Part shown: one piece after another, positions 46,680-54,928 of the stretch
Layout of the letters: the number at the start of each line of letters is the position of its first letter
Numbering within the stretch: position 1 is the first letter of the stretch
From: Pedobacter sp. BS3
GTDB lineage: Bacteria > Bacteroidota > Bacteroidia > Sphingobacteriales > Sphingobacteriaceae
DNA length: 64,000 nucleotides
Direction of reading: 5' to 3'
Assembly (NCBI RefSeq): GCF_008274585.1
Contig: NZ_VTRT01000001.1
Span: forward strand, 124,001 to 188,000
Position numbers and translations under genes: made by a program
Notes under the pieces: generated by a model
What the model was told of the DNA's origin: nothing
Seen by the model: only the letters and a program-made list of their open reading frames with translations
Database searches by the model: none

Positions 46680-46732
46680 CCCTCGCTGGCGCAAGCTTAA
46701 GTGGTTGCCTGTGCGCTGGCTTAGCTTGTGCC
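46680..46732. repeat. 53-bp dispersed repeat, copy 1
   Basis: Begins CCCTCGCTGGCGCAAGCTTA and ends GGCTTAGCTTGTGCC; the two ends form an imperfect inverted repeat. Copies 2 and 3 are at 54236-54288 and 54529-54581, with one base different here (G for A near the centre). Confidence 0.85.
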
Positions 46733-46810
46733 CTATCTAAAAGCGATTCATGGCTCCAGCCGCTGCTGGCAGAGGCACCAGCATGATCTGCCGGTAAGCA
46801 AACCCTTTGT

Positions 46811-47755
46811 TCAGCCCGCCTTTTTCTCTAATAAGCTGTTTACATGCTTCATACTTATTTTGGCATGATCCAGGTGGTCTTCCATTGCCTTCAGGGCAGT
46901 GTTGAATTGTTTGGCTAACAATGCTTCCAAAATGGCTAAATGCTGATTCAGGACCCTTTTTATTTTAACTTTATCGTATTCTATCTGCCAGAGGTGAAAG
47001 AAAATTAACGTAAAAACAGAGTCGTACGATTCTTCCAGGAAGCGGTTGCGGCTGGCCTTGATAATAGTGGTATGGAAAGCACGTTCAATATCACGCATTT
47101 CTGCCAGTTTAATACGAGACTGCTTTAATAATGTCCGATGCCGCTTCTCCAGCTGAATGAATGCGTTCCATACCGGGTCATCTTTTGCTGCAAACTGCAT
47201 TGTTTGTATCGCGTATCCCTCATAAAGTTTACGGATAGCCGCTATCTCATCGATCAGGGAAGGAGAAAGCTCCACAACTTCCCATTTCTGGTGCGGATGC
47301 TTTTTAATGATACCGCTCTGGGCAATTTTTAATAACGCTTCCCGGGTAATAACGGTGTTGCTGCCTATTTTCTTTGCCAATTCAAGCTCCGAAAAACGAT
47401 CGCCCGGTTTCAATTCATACGATGATAATTTTTTAAGAATTTGTTTTTCGGCAATATCAGATTTTGAATTATCAATTTCCTCCATTGAGAAATAATCAGA
47501 AGGCAAAGGCTTGCGCAACAGCACCTTGTTGGTTCCATCCTGCCGGGCAATGCCTTTTTTGCATAAAATTTCAATCAGTTTCTGAACTGTGGTACGGCTA
47601 ACATTTAATTGTTTGATGAGTGTTGTCACAGATGGTAGCCCGCAAGGCACCTCCGGTAGTTCCTGCAGGATATCTAACAGCCGGTTGGTGGTTTTTAATA
47701 ATAGCTTACTATGTTCTTTTGCCATGGGCATACGCTCTGCTGCTGTTTTTTGCAA
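46811..47755 (-). CDS. GntR/FCD-type regulator with two winged-helix regions
   Basis: 314 residues. Two DNA-binding-like regions occur in series: about 25-75 (GLPSVTTLIKQLNVSRTTVQKLIEILCKKGIARQDG) and about 98-165 (AEKQILKKLSSYELKPGDRFSELELAKKIGSNTVITREALLKI). An all-helical FCD ligand domain follows (about 170-305), with histidines in ERAFHTTIIKASRN, NQHLAILEALL and DHLDHAKISM of the kind that bind a metal. FCD regulators respond to sugar acids or related carboxylates. It diverges from the sugar-acid operon at 48113 and is its probable regulator. Confidence 0.85.
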   Translation of the reverse strand: MQKTAAERMPMAKEHSKLLLKTTNRLLDILQELPEVPCGLPSVTTLIKQLNVSRTTVQKLIEILCKKGIARQDGTNKVLLRKPLPSDYFSMEEIDNSKSDIAEKQILKKLSSYELKPGDRFSELELAKKIGSNTVITREALLKIAQSGIIKKHPHQKWEVVELSPSLIDEIAAIRKLYEGYAIQTMQFAAKDDPVWNAFIQLEKRHRTLLKQSRIKLAEMRDIERAFHTTIIKASRNRFLEESYDSVFTLIFFHLWQIEYDKVKIKRVLNQHLAILEALLAKQFNTALKAMEDHLDHAKISMKHVNSLLEKKAG

Positions 47756-48112
47756 AGATAATTGTCATTTCAGTCACCCGCCAAATCAGGTGAGGCCAAA
47801 TCCAAAGGTTCCATTAAACCTTATGTAGCATCATAGCAACTGTTGTATTTTCCCATCACACTACCAAAAATATTTTTTTGCCGATCTGCCTGTATAAGGC
47901 TCTAAATATAATACAGAAATATTTGTTTATTATATTTATTTATCAAATGTTTAATTATTATTTATAATAAATCACAAATTCTTATTATTGTAATATTGTT
48001 CGGGCTTGTTTGTGCTGATAGTTCACCGTTAAAAATGCCTTAAAGATCAATAGTGATGATGGATCTAAAGATCCGCCCGGAGACATTAAAATAGCAGGAA
48101 AATTAAAATAAC
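47756..48112. promoter_or_regulatory. Divergent control region of the sugar-acid operon
   Basis: 357 bp without a gene, very AT-rich at 47870-48000. A 7-bp inverted repeat TTATTAT/ATAATAA lies at 47955-47970 and ATTTG...CAAAT arms lie around 47931-47947. These are possible sites for the GntR-type regulator, but no consensus can be confirmed. Confidence 0.4.
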
Positions 48113-48899
48113 ATGAACAATAGTCAGAAAACGGTACTGATTAGCGGCGGGCTCGGCGATATCGGCCGGGCAATAGCCATAGCGTTTGGCCGGGAGGGAT
48201 TTCGTGTTGCCGTAGGAGACATGCCTGAGGAGCCGGAGGCCGGTCAGCTGCTGGAAGAAATGCGTTCTAAAGGCTGTAAAGAGCTGTTTTACTATAAAGC
48301 AGATGTTACTTCCGAACAGGAAACAGCCGGCTGGCTTGAAGCCGTAGCTCAAAAATGGGGCCTTCCTCAGGTTATTGTGCCCAATGCCGGAATTGTAGTC
48401 AGCGGATCACTGACCGATGACGCTATGACTACCGGACAGGCCCGCCGGCAACTGGAAGTAAATTTCTGGGGAAGCTACAACCTGGCTGTGCAGGCGGCAA
48501 AAAAGCTGAAAGCCCATAACCTTCCCGGAAGAATTATTTTTATGGGTAGCTGGGCCGCCGAAAGGCCAACCGCCCGTATCTCTTCTTATTATTGCATTTC
48601 CAAAGCCGCCGTGCGGATGCTTTGTAAAACACTGGCGCTTGAGCTGGCAGCGCATAATATCCTGGTCAATGAAGTTGCTCCCGGCATTGTAGCCGGCGGG
48701 CCTGTCGAAGAAAAATCAGCAGAAAGATCCTGAACTGTTAAAAACACATTTAAATGCGGTGCCGGTACATGGCCTTGTCACGGTTGAAGAAGTTGCAAAG
48801 CACGTGCTGCGGCTCAGTGATTTTGAAGATATGAACATGACCGGAAGCACGCTGCTTGTTGACGGCGGTCTATCCTTAACCTCAAAAATGACCCCGTAG
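48113..48899 (+). pseudogene. SDR-family oxidoreductase, frameshifted near the C-terminus
   Basis: The first 207 codons give an SDR with GGLGDIGRAIA (cofactor), PNAGIVV, a catalytic Ser in MGSWAAE and YYCISK (Tyr and Lys). The frame then breaks at an A5 run (48711-48715) and stops at 48733. In the +1 frame the missing tail is intact from NQQKDPELLKTH to the standard MTGSTLLVDGGLS end, stopping at 48899. Removing one A restores about 261 residues. This is either a recent mutation or a sequencing error. The stop at 48899 abuts the next ATG, so it was the first gene of this operon. Confidence 0.8.
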
Positions 48900-49628
48900 A
48901 TGACTGAATTTATCGTAATTCTGGTAGGATTTACCATAGCCGGATGGATACAGGGGCTGCTGGGTTTCGGGTTTGCCGTTGCCACCACGCTGATGCTGGT
49001 GAACCGGATAGACTTTACCATGCTTGTTTTTCTCAACCTCTGCATGTCGGTGCTAACATCCCTGATCGCTATGCTTTCGGGTAAAAACCTAAGATCTATT
49101 CATAAAAGCACTTTATGGAAACTGATGGTCAGTTCGCTGATAGGCTTACTTATCGGTACCGCTATGCTGGATCTGATCAATGCCTTGATACTCAAAAAAA
49201 TAACGCTGCTGGTTATTCTGATGGCCTCGCTTGTATCGCTGACCAAAAACAAGCGGCTATTTGCTCATAATTACATGACATGGATCAGCGGATTTTTCAG
49301 TGGCGTGCTTACCCCGTCTACCGGCATCAATGGCCCGCTGGTTGCTTTACATCTCAATGCAGCTTTTACAGATAAAGAACCAACCCGCAATACCATGCTT
49401 TCTTATTTATTCCTGATCATGGTTTTCGGGGTAATAGCAATGAGCATACAAGGTAGCTTGCCGGCAGAAACCTGGAATACCTTACCCAAAGTTATCATCC
49501 CGTCTGTTGCCGGTTACGTGTTGGGAATGTTGTCCTTCCGGTTATTATCGCATGGCGTATTTAAAACAATGGTCACCTTATTCCTGATCATTTCATCACT
49601 CTCATCATTCATTTATTTGATCCTGTAA
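48900..49628 (+). CDS. TSUP (TauE/SafE-like) membrane permease
   Basis: 242 residues with about eight hydrophobic segments. The N-terminal half has GFTIAGWIQGLLGFGFAVATTLMLV and the second half has the repeat-type GFFSGVLTPSTGINGPLVALHL. TSUP proteins carry anions such as sulfite, sulfoacetate or organic acids. It starts immediately at the end of the SDR gene (no gap), so a carboxylate linked to the pathway is the likely cargo; this is inference. Confidence 0.87.
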   Translation: MTEFIVILVGFTIAGWIQGLLGFGFAVATTLMLVNRIDFTMLVFLNLCMSVLTSLIAMLSGKNLRSIHKSTLWKLMVSSLIGLLIGTAMLDLINALILKKITLLVILMASLVSLTKNKRLFAHNYMTWISGFFSGVLTPSTGINGPLVALHLNAAFTDKEPTRNTMLSYLFLIMVFGVIAMSIQGSLPAETWNTLPKVIIPSVAGYVLGMLSFRLLSHGVFKTMVTLFLIISSLSSFIYLIL

Positions 49629-49648
49629 TCTGTAGAAAAGTCAACAAT

Positions 49649-50557
49649 ATGAATTCAATAACATCACTTAGAGGAATTTATCCCATTTTGGGAACATGTT
49701 TTTACGACGATGAACGTATTGATTACGAAAGCCAGGAACATCTGATCAATTTTTGTATTGAGAACGGGCAGCACGGACTGGTTACGCTGGCCAATGCTTC
49801 AGAAGGCCACTTAATGGCCGATGATGAAAAAAAAGAGCTGCTTTCGTTTGTTATTAAAACGGTCGGCGGGCGAATCCCGGTAGTGGTCACCGTTAACCAT
49901 CCTTCTTCTTCCTGTGCCGCAGCAATGGCCCGCTTTGCAGAAGCAGAAGGCGCTGCTGCCGTAATGTGCATGCCGCCTTTCTTCGGGCGCTGGCGCTCAG
50001 GTTTGGGAGAGATCGAATCTTATTTCAAAACGATTGATGAGGCAGTACATATTCCCATTATTTTACAGGATCACCAGTTAAGCGATATTTCCCTTCCGGT
50101 AGATTTCATTGCAGAGCTTTCTGCAAAGCTTCAAAACCTGAGGTACGTTAAACTGGAATTCGGCAATATCATCCATAAAGCCAGAAAATTGCTGGCACAT
50201 CCGCATGCTTCCCTGCATGGAGTGTTTGGAGGCAACAGTGGCATATTTTTACCGGAAGAATACCAGGCAGGCTGCTGCGGAACGATGCCGGCCTGCTATA
50301 TGCCGGATAAGTTCAGCCGAACCTGGAAACTGCTGGAAGCGGGAAAACTGAAAGAAGCCATCGATTTTTTTACACCTTTCTCCAGGCTGGCCGCTTACGA
50401 AAAAGATGTAGCCAATCGCTGTTTATGGAAAGAGATCCTGGTAAGAAGAGGCGTCATCAGATCGGCAAAAACACGCGATCCAAAACCTGCTTTTTTTGAT
50501 GAATGGAGCATTAACCAGCTATTACAAGTGGCGGAACATGCCGGAATAGAATTCTGA
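49649..50557 (+). CDS. DapA/NAL-family lyase or dehydratase of a sugar-acid pathway
   Basis: 302 residues, (beta/alpha)8 class I aldolase fold. The Schiff-base lysine is in LRYVKLEFGN (Lys about 168). The substrate loop is HGLVTLANASEGHLMADDE, different from the usual GTTGE. At the position of the conserved YNxP tyrosine there is IILQDHQLSD, so the usual catalytic Tyr is absent. It is therefore unlikely to be a true dihydrodipicolinate synthase; a 2-keto-3-deoxy-sugar-acid aldolase or dehydratase fits the operon with an enolase-superfamily dehydratase. Confidence 0.82.
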   Translation: MNSITSLRGIYPILGTCFYDDERIDYESQEHLINFCIENGQHGLVTLANASEGHLMADDEKKELLSFVIKTVGGRIPVVVTVNHPSSSCAAAMARFAEAEGAAAVMCMPPFFGRWRSGLGEIESYFKTIDEAVHIPIILQDHQLSDISLPVDFIAELSAKLQNLRYVKLEFGNIIHKARKLLAHPHASLHGVFGGNSGIFLPEEYQAGCCGTMPACYMPDKFSRTWKLLEAGKLKEAIDFFTPFSRLAAYEKDVANRCLWKEILVRRGVIRSAKTRDPKPAFFDEWSINQLLQVAEHAGIEF

Positions 50558-50612
50558 GAACCTCTAAAAACAGCGTAAAACCAATTGAGCAAAACCTTTA
50601 ATAAAACCAGAA

Positions 50613-52184
50613 ATGCATCCCGGACTTTCCCTGCTTGATTCTGCCGTATTCGGGCTTTATATTTTAGGTGTTTTAGCTTTAGGGATATATGCATCCCGTA
50701 AAGGATTAAAGACCAAACGGGATTATTTCCTGGCCGGAGATAAATTGCCCTGGTGGATGATCGGCGGAAGCATTATTGCAGCCAACCTGAGCAGCCACCA
50801 ACTGGTAGGCACAATGGGTGTGGCTTACAGCCGGGGATTTGTGGCTATCATTACTGAATGGGGAGCTATCCTTTTGGGATATAATGCCCTGCTCTGGTTA
50901 TTTCTGCCGTTCTACATACGCAATGGCTTTTATACCATGCCCGAATTTCTGCAGCGGCGTTTTGGCGGAAGCGCCCGGGCGGTTTATTCTGTTTTAGTAG
51001 TATTTACTTACATTTTTGTGGAAATAGGAGCAGTACTGTACCTGGGGGCGCTTTCGGTACACTCGCTGTTAGGTATCCCGATGTGGTGGAGTATCCTGGC
51101 GCTGGCTGCCGCAACCGCGTTATATACCATTGCGGGCGGGCTCCGTGCCGTGATCTGGACAGAAATGATGCAGCTAATCGTGCTGATAATGGGCATGCTG
51201 GCCCTATCATACTTTACTATCGAAGCGGCAGGCGGTGTTTCTGCTGTGTTAGAAACCTCTAAAAACTGGGATATGCTGCTTCCGGCCGGCGATCCGGATT
51301 TTCCCTGGACCATGTACCTGGGCGGTGCTATCTGCATCAGTGTGTTCTACTGTGCTACCAACCAGTTTATTGTACAGCGAACCCTGGCCGCCAAAAATGA
51401 GTGGCATGCCCGGATGGGAGTGATATTCGGCGATTACCTCAAGTTTATGATCCCGTTTATGATCATCGGCCCGGCGCTTGTTGCTCCGCAGTTGTTTCCC
51501 GGCCTACCCAAAGCCGACCTGATCTTTCCCACGCTGGTAGAGAATCTGCTTCCCTCAGGTCTGGTAGGTCTGGTGATGGCCGGCCTGATCGCTGCTATCA
51601 TGTCGCACCTCTCGGGCGCTATCAATTCCTGTACAACCATCATGACCATGGATGTTTATTTGCCTTATATCAACAAAAATGCAACTGAAATTCAGTCGGT
51701 ACGTTTCGGAAGACTGGCAGGAGTAATTATTGTAACGCTCGGAATTATATGCACCAGCCTGCTGGTAACGCATTCAAATAAGCCCGTGTTTTTGTACCTG
51801 CTAAGCGCTTACGGGCTTTTTACTCCCGGCATAGCTACCATGTTTCTGATGGGGATACTCTGGAAACGCACCACCCATACCGGGGCCCTGGCCGCCGGAA
51901 TTCTCACCATTCCCTTATCCTTTATTATCGAATTTTTCTTTCCGCAAATGCCTTTTTACAACCGGACAGGCATTGTGTTCTGGGCTTGTATGCTGACTTG
52001 CTATGTAGTGAGCTTATATACTAAACCGAAGCCTGAAAGTGAGTTGCAGGGCCTGATATGGACACGGGACAGTTTGTCGCTCCCACCCGGACTGCGGGAG
52101 CAGCACCGCGGGTTTCGCAACCCTGCCATCTGGTGGGCTATTGTTACTGCACTGGTATTGTTTTTCTACGTACGTTTTGCTTAA
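50613..52184 (+). CDS. Sodium/solute symporter (SSS family)
   Basis: 523 residues, about 14 hydrophobic segments. SSS features are RDYFLAGDKLPWWMIGGSIIAANLSSHQLVGTMGVAYS, LYTIAGGLRAVIWTEMMQL, and GLVMAGLIAAIMSHLSGAINSCTTIMTMDVY. It co-transports Na+ with a sugar or carboxylate. Its place between the lyase and dehydratase genes suggests it brings in the sugar acid or sugar that starts the pathway. Confidence 0.9.
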   Translation: MHPGLSLLDSAVFGLYILGVLALGIYASRKGLKTKRDYFLAGDKLPWWMIGGSIIAANLSSHQLVGTMGVAYSRGFVAIITEWGAILLGYNALLWLFLPFYIRNGFYTMPEFLQRRFGGSARAVYSVLVVFTYIFVEIGAVLYLGALSVHSLLGIPMWWSILALAAATALYTIAGGLRAVIWTEMMQLIVLIMGMLALSYFTIEAAGGVSAVLETSKNWDMLLPAGDPDFPWTMYLGGAICISVFYCATNQFIVQRTLAAKNEWHARMGVIFGDYLKFMIPFMIIGPALVAPQLFPGLPKADLIFPTLVENLLPSGLVGLVMAGLIAAIMSHLSGAINSCTTIMTMDVYLPYINKNATEIQSVRFGRLAGVIIVTLGIICTSLLVTHSNKPVFLYLLSAYGLFTPGIATMFLMGILWKRTTHTGALAAGILTIPLSFIIEFFFPQMPFYNRTGIVFWACMLTCYVVSLYTKPKPESELQGLIWTRDSLSLPPGLREQHRGFRNPAIWWAIVTALVLFFYVRFA

Positions 52185-52221
52185 AAAGGTATGATGCGGT
52201 GAAATTTAACATGAATAAAAA

Positions 52222-53436
52222 ATGAAAATCCAAAACATAGCGGTTTTTGCCTTTAAATACGATCATCATTATCGTTTAGGCGGGCATACGGATGCACCGA
52301 ACCGCCTTCCCGGCACCGATTATTATTTTGAGCCGCAGTGGAAGCACGCTTACAGCCGCTTAACAGAATCCTGCCTGGTGAAAATCACAACCGATACCGG
52401 CCTGACCGGCTGGGGAGAAGCCCAGGCGCCGCTGGTTCCCGAGGTACCGGCCACTTTAATTGCAAAATTATTCGGCCCGGCAATTATCGGCCTTGATCCG
52501 GAAGCACCGGAACTTATTTATGACCGTTTATATCATCTTAGCCATGTACGGGGCCATACCGCATCGTATACCATTGATGCAATTACCGGTATTGATATTG
52601 CCCTTTGGGATATCAAAGCGCAGGCTGCCGGGCAACCCCTGAATCAACTATTGGGAAAAGTCAGCTCTCCCCGGCTTTCACTCTATGTTTCGGGATTAAG
52701 AAGGTCATCATTGGCAGAACGCCGGCAACTGGCAAAAGAAAAAATTGCTGAAGGTTTTAAGGGTGTAAAAATCTTTATCGGGGATACCGCAGAAAAGACC
52801 ATTGAAGAATGTGCTGCCATACGTTCGGCGATCGGGCCGGACGCTCAGCTTGCCTTTGACGCCATTTGCCGCCATGATTATCAAACGGCGTACCAGATCG
52901 GTCTGGGCCTGGATGATTTGAATGCCGCCTGGTTTGAGTCGCCGATCGACCCGGAAGATATTGCCGGACATGCCGCCCTGGCAAAAGCGATCAAGACCCC
53001 GCTGGCTATTGGCGAACCGCTGCGGACAGTGCGGGAGTTTGAACCCTGGATAGCACAGAAAGCCATGCAAATTGCCCAGCCGGATATTGCTCGCTGCGGC
53101 ATTACCGGCGGACAGCGTATCATACAACTGCTGCAGGAAAATAACCTGCAAGCGGCTCCGCATATCGGCGTGTGCACCGCTATCGGAATAGCGGCCACCT
53201 GGCATGTTGCTTCGGTGCTTGCCCAGCCTGTGATGCAGGAACATCAGCTGGATATGTTTGAAGTGGCTAATAGAGTGCTGTATAAGCCGCTTCAGGTAAC
53301 ATCGGGACAAGCGGTTGTGCCAGATGGAACCGGCCTTGGAATACGTGTAGATGAAGAATTTGTAACAGAAAACAGTCCCGAAAAATGGCTGATCTCTTTG
53401 CAGGGTATCCGGCACGAGGTGAAAAATATAAATTAA
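52222..53436 (+). CDS. Enolase-superfamily (mandelate racemase-type) sugar acid dehydratase
   Basis: 404 residues. Metal ligands fit Asp about 213 (LAFDAICRHD), Glu about 239 (AWFESPIDPED) and Glu about 265 (AIGEPLR). The His/Asp dyad of the mandelate racemase group fits His about 314 (APHIGVCTAIG) and Asp about 288 (QPDIARCGITGG). The second-strand KxK motif reads K-I-F (GVKIFIG), so one of the two usual lysines is Phe. These features suit acid-sugar dehydratases that use the His only. The substrate cannot be named. Confidence 0.87.
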   Translation: MKIQNIAVFAFKYDHHYRLGGHTDAPNRLPGTDYYFEPQWKHAYSRLTESCLVKITTDTGLTGWGEAQAPLVPEVPATLIAKLFGPAIIGLDPEAPELIYDRLYHLSHVRGHTASYTIDAITGIDIALWDIKAQAAGQPLNQLLGKVSSPRLSLYVSGLRRSSLAERRQLAKEKIAEGFKGVKIFIGDTAEKTIEECAAIRSAIGPDAQLAFDAICRHDYQTAYQIGLGLDDLNAAWFESPIDPEDIAGHAALAKAIKTPLAIGEPLRTVREFEPWIAQKAMQIAQPDIARCGITGGQRIIQLLQENNLQAAPHIGVCTAIGIAATWHVASVLAQPVMQEHQLDMFEVANRVLYKPLQVTSGQAVVPDGTGLGIRVDEEFVTENSPEKWLISLQGIRHEVKNIN

Positions 53437-53446
53437 TTATCAGAAT

Positions 53447-54208
53447 ATGTATCAGAAACGTTATCAGGAACAGATCATTATTGTTACCGGAGGTGCAGAA
53501 GGCCTGGGGAAAAGTTTAGCAGCCCGTTATCTTTTGGAAGGAGCGGAGGTTGTGTTATTTGACCGCAATGAGGCGGCACTGAAGCAAACGGTCGCAGAAC
53601 TCCGGGAGAAAGGTTTGAACAGCGTATCGTACATACCGGTGGATATTTCAGATCAGAAAGCCGTTGAAGAAGCTTTTGATCATTTTGACAACAGGCATGC
53701 TACCCTGGATGTTATGGTTAATTGTGCCGGAATTGTTGGCCCTTCTAATGTTAAAATTACAGAGGTGGATGTTGCCGATTTTGATAAGGTTTACCAGGTA
53801 AACCTCCGGGGCAGCTTTCTGATGGCCAAATATGCCATTATCCGGATGAAAAAAAAGAATTATGGGCGGATACTCCTGGTAGCATCTATTGCCGGCAAAG
53901 AAGGAAATTCAGGAATGGTATGCTATTCAGCCAGTAAATCGGGGGTTATTGGCCTGGTTAAATCGTTAGGAAAGGAATTTGCCCAAACCAATATTACGAT
54001 CAACAGCATTGCGCCCGGTGTTATCCGCACGGCATTGGTAGATGCTATGCCCGAGCCACAGGTAAAATATATGACGGATAAAATACCCATGCAACGCTGC
54101 GGAACGCTGGAAGAATTTGCTTCATTAGCAAGCTGGATCACTTCGCCGGAAGCCTCTTTTAATACCGGATTTGTATTTGATCTGAGTGGCGGCCGGGCAA
54201 CGTACTAA
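53447..54208 (+). CDS. SDR-family dehydrogenase of the sugar-acid operon
   Basis: 253 residues. TGGAEGLGKSLA cofactor motif, VNCAGIVG, a catalytic Ser in LLVASIAGK and YSASK are present, with the C-terminal NTGFVFDLSGGRATY. It lies 10 bp after the dehydratase gene and closes the operon. Together with the frameshifted SDR there are two dehydrogenases: probably one oxidises the sugar (or lactone) and one a later keto-deoxy acid, as in non-phosphorylative routes for fucose or rhamnose. That assignment is inference. Confidence 0.88.
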   Translation: MYQKRYQEQIIIVTGGAEGLGKSLAARYLLEGAEVVLFDRNEAALKQTVAELREKGLNSVSYIPVDISDQKAVEEAFDHFDNRHATLDVMVNCAGIVGPSNVKITEVDVADFDKVYQVNLRGSFLMAKYAIIRMKKKNYGRILLVASIAGKEGNSGMVCYSASKSGVIGLVKSLGKEFAQTNITINSIAPGVIRTALVDAMPEPQVKYMTDKIPMQRCGTLEEFASLASWITSPEASFNTGFVFDLSGGRATY

Positions 54209-54235
54209 TATATAGAAGGTACTACGAAACGTATC

Positions 54236-54288
54236 CCCTCGCTGGCGCAAGCTTAAGTGGTTGCCTGTGCACTGGCTTAGCTTGTGCC
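54236..54288. repeat. 53-bp dispersed repeat, copy 2
   Basis: Same 53 bp as copy 1 at 46680-46732 apart from one base. It lies 28 bp after the last gene of the sugar-acid operon. Confidence 0.85.
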
Positions 54289-54528
54289 TGATATTAACAG
54301 TTTTGACAACTTTTAAAAAGTTGTCAAAGACAAGTTAGCACTGAGTTTACAGCACTATCCCGGCCAATCTAAACAGGATGGGAGCGGATACCGGCCTTGT
54401 GCGTAATGCCCCACGACCTTACCGCAGACAGCGTTTGAAACGCTGTCTGCGGTGTAATAAGGTAATAGTTGTGCTTAGCGTATAGATTGATAGCTCTACC
54501 AACAGGACGCATCTTTCATTCTTGTTAT

Positions 54529-54581
54529 CCCTCGCTGGCGCAAGCTTAAGTGGTTGCCTGTGCACTGGCTTAGCTTGTGCC
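54529..54581. repeat. 53-bp dispersed repeat, copy 3
   Basis: Identical to copy 2. It is followed by TTATCTAAA, similar to the TATCTAAA after copy 1, so the conserved unit may extend about 10 bp further in two of the copies. Confidence 0.85.
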
Positions 54582-54843
54582 TTATCTAAAGTTTTGTCAA
54601 AGCGAATACAATCGCTGTTTTCAGGCATCCGCGTTGCAAACGCGGATGAGCTTGCGCCCTGATCTCTTGCAATAATAGCAGCACCGGCTGTAGTTAACTA
54701 AACCCAATTGCAGCGGATACCGGCCTGTGCGTAATGCTTCGCAGGCGTATGAGCGAAAAGTGGGGCTACCTGTTCAAAAATGATACCGGCCGTGCTTTTC
54801 AAAAATTAACTAAACTACTAATTATTTACTTTTCGGAATATTA

Positions 54844-54863
54844 TTTGTGACAGAGATCACAAA
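54844..54863. promoter_or_regulatory. Crp/Fnr-family binding site upstream of the cbb3 operon
   Basis: TTTGTGACAGAGATCACAAA is a perfect 7+6+7 inverted repeat matching the TGTGA-N6-TCACA consensus. It lies 65 bp before the ccoI start. CACCTTTG at 54905-54912 is a candidate -7 element, which would place the site about 65 bp upstream of transcription start, a usual activator position. Confidence 0.65.
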
Positions 54864-54928
54864 AGCGGATAACTGCTGTCATTTGCCCGGCTACGGTTAG
54901 TGGTCACCTTTGGTTGTTAAAATTCCGT

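Larger units (their letters stand above)
54209..54928. repeat. Repeat-dense spacer between sugar-acid and cbb3 operons
   Basis: About 720 bp without a gene. It holds two copies of the 53-bp repeat (54236-54288, 54529-54581). It also holds a hairpin TTTGACAACTTTT/AAAAGTTGTCAAA (54302-54328), a 16-bp perfect hairpin ACCGCAGACAGCGTTT with its complement (54421-54453), and a hairpin CATCCGCGTT/AACGCGGATG (54626-54648). A further repeat, AGCGGATACCGGCC followed by TGTGCGTAATGC, occurs at 54383-54409 and 54712-54737. The Crp/Fnr-type site of the next operon is at its end. Confidence 0.7.

Noticed and set aside
48705-48735. Programmed ribosomal frameshift in the SDR gene
   Set aside because: The needed shift is +1 and the site (GAA GAA AAA TCA) lacks a known slippery pattern, stop-codon pause or stimulatory hairpin. 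SDRs are not known to use it. Mutation or sequencing error is simpler.
49649-50557. Annotation as dapA (dihydrodipicolinate synthase)
   Set aside because: The usual catalytic Tyr block is absent, the substrate loop differs, and the operon is for sugar-acid breakdown, not lysine synthesis.
54236-54581. CRISPR array suggested by repeated palindromic units
   Set aside because: There are only two copies here, 240 bp apart with unequal contents between, and no cas genes; they are dispersed repeats.
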